DNA of 32,607 nucleotides from CBDUQP01 sp965369385 (GTDB taxonomy: Bacteria > Planctomycetota > Phycisphaerae > SM23-33): positions 1 to 32,607 of the forward strand of contig CBDUQP010000019.1 in NCBI GenBank assembly GCA_965369385.1, written 5' to 3'. Numbering within the stretch: position 1 is the first letter of the stretch; each line of letters opens with the position of its first letter. The notes below the pieces were generated by a model. That model saw only the letters and a list, made by a program, of their open reading frames with translations. It ran no database searches and was not told the origin of the DNA. This document shows, piece by piece, positions 31,563 to 32,607 of the stretch. Made by a program: the position numbers and the translations under genes.

Positions 31563-32607
31563 ATGCTAGTTCGATGCACAATTGAAAACTGGATGTCCTT
31601 TCGTGACCCCGTCGAATTCTCAATGATTGCCGGTCGAGAACACCAGCACAAGGAACGTGTCCCCAGTATTGGCAAGCGGCAACCAAGAATTCTTCCGATT
31701 GCGGCCATCTATGGTGGTAACGCTTCAGGCAAGACCAACTTCTTCAATGCGTTGAGTTTTGCCAAAGAGTTAATCGTCAACGGAACGCAACCCGACAACC
31801 TGATCCCGGTCGAGCCCTTCAAATTGGGTCTGGGAGATACGGAACAACCTTCGCGATTCGCTTTTGAGCTTTTTGTCGACAACCTCATCTACGAGTTCAG
31901 TTTCGCCGTCACGAGAAAGGGAGTCCTAGAAGAAAAACTCGTCCAGATCACTGCAACCCGCGAGATAGTCCTTTACGACCGATGCAACGACAGGATTGAA
32001 TTTGACGGACCTTTGGAGAAGGATCAATTTCTGCAGTTTGCCTTCAGAGGTACCGGGGACAATCAGTTGTTCTTGACCAATTCGGTATCACAGAAGGTGG
32101 AGAACTTTCGCCCCGTTCATGACTGGTTCAAAGACACATTGGTCCTAATAGCCCCTGATGCGAGATTCGGAGTGTTCCTTGACAAAAAGAACCCGCTCTA
32201 TGCAACAATGAACGAGGTATTACCGCAACTTGACACAGGCATTGCCCATCTAGGCGACGAGGCTATTCCCTTTGATGGCATTGAGATACCCGAGTCCGTG
32301 AAAGCAAGTCTCAAAGAGAACGTGAAAGAAGATATGCCCGCCCTTCTGTTCCATCCTCTGACCAGTGATCGCATCTTGATCACTCGAGAAGATGGACAAT
32401 TGATGGCCAAGAAGCTGGTCACCTTCCATCAGAACGCGGATGGAACGGAAACCAAGTTTGAAATCAACCAGGAATCGGATGGTTCACAGCGAGTCATTGA
32501 TTTGCTGCCCGCGTTTCTGGACATCTCGGCCACCAGTTCGAAGAAGGTCTATGTTATCGATGAACTTGATCGCAGCCTGCACACTACCCTGACAAGACAC
32601 CTGCTCG
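31563..32607 (+). CDS. AAA family ATPase (COG1106/AAA_21 type), cut by window end
   Basis: The first 348 codons of an ABC-like ATPase. It opens MLVRCTIENWMSFRDPVEFSM. Walker A is GGNASGKTNFFNA at about residues 53-65. An SDGSQRVIDLLPAF segment occupies the signature position near 304, and Walker B KVYVIDELDRSLHTTL lies near 325-341. Proteins of this type are often paired with a small RloB-like partner and found in defence loci; whether that holds here lies beyond the window. A good AAGGAG precedes the ATG. Base composition is more AT-rich than the flagellar genes, consistent with an accessory origin. It begins about 200 bp past the right MITE copy. Confidence 0.88.
   Translation, partial: MLVRCTIENWMSFRDPVEFSMIAGREHQHKERVPSIGKRQPRILPIAAIYGGNASGKTNFFNALSFAKELIVNGTQPDNLIPVEPFKLGLGDTEQPSRFAFELFVDNLIYEFSFAVTRKGVLEEKLVQITATREIVLYDRCNDRIEFDGPLEKDQFLQFAFRGTGDNQLFLTNSVSQKVENFRPVHDWFKDTLVLIAPDARFGVFLDKKNPLYATMNEVLPQLDTGIAHLGDEAIPFDGIEIPESVKASLKENVKEDMPALLFHPLTSDRILITREDGQLMAKKLVTFHQNADGTETKFEINQESDGSQRVIDLLPAFLDISATSSKKVYVIDELDRSLHTTLTRHLL

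Overview
The window looks like a chromosomal piece of a bacterium from the Planctomycetota, probably Phycisphaerae-like. This is an inference from gene content: a membrane protein with two N-terminal CxxC zinc ribbons, a DUF1638 protein, a divergent flagellar export cluster, and intergenic DNA rich in dispersed palindromes. No rRNA or tRNA is present to confirm it, and I saw no CRISPR array.

Region 1 (1-16.5 kb) is mostly housekeeping, chiefly on the minus strand. It starts with palindromic repeats and an SDR-family gene whose catalytic Tyr and Lys are both replaced by Arg. A candidate small RNA and an accessory-looking pair follow: a DUF3800 protein and an overlapping small protein. Next come a nadE / zinc-ribbon / DUF1638 operon, a PQ-loop membrane protein, a small unknown ORF with a strong terminator, lysA, glycerate kinase, an HtrA-like protease with a metallophosphoesterase, an APH-fold kinase and dapF. 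lysA and dapF are both in the diaminopimelate/lysine pathway but are not adjacent. About 1.1 kb of gene-poor DNA follows (15.4-16.5 kb), packed with palindromes and a MITE-like element.

Region 2 (16.5-31 kb) is one long minus-strand flagellar cluster. In transcription order it is merR-like, fliF-fliG fusion, fliH, fliI, fliJ, fliN, fliO, fliP, fliQ, fliR, flhB, flhA, flhF, flhG, then fliA behind its own promoter. Most genes overlap by 1-20 bases or nearly touch, so they are probably translationally coupled. Together they encode the export gate (FlhA, FlhB, FliP, FliQ, FliR, FliO), the export ATPase complex (FliH, FliI, FliJ), the MS-ring/rotor (FliF-FliG, FliN), the placement and number regulators (FlhF, FlhG) and the flagellar sigma factor. 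Several parts are abnormal. FliF is covalently fused to a shortened FliG that lacks FliG_N. FlhB ends before its autocleaving C-terminal domain. The fliP/fliQ junction is triplicated as about 77-bp tandem copies. No fliM, fliE, rod, hook or stator gene is present in the window.

Region 3 (31-32.6 kb) holds a C/A-rich (minus-strand G-tract) segment, a second MITE copy in inverted orientation to the first, and the start of an AAA-family ATPase gene of a type often found in defence loci, cut by the window end. The two MITE copies, each flanked by TA, bracket the whole flagellar cluster.

All calls come from reading the sequence by eye. Family assignments rest on recognised motifs, and residue-level comparisons are manual alignments.
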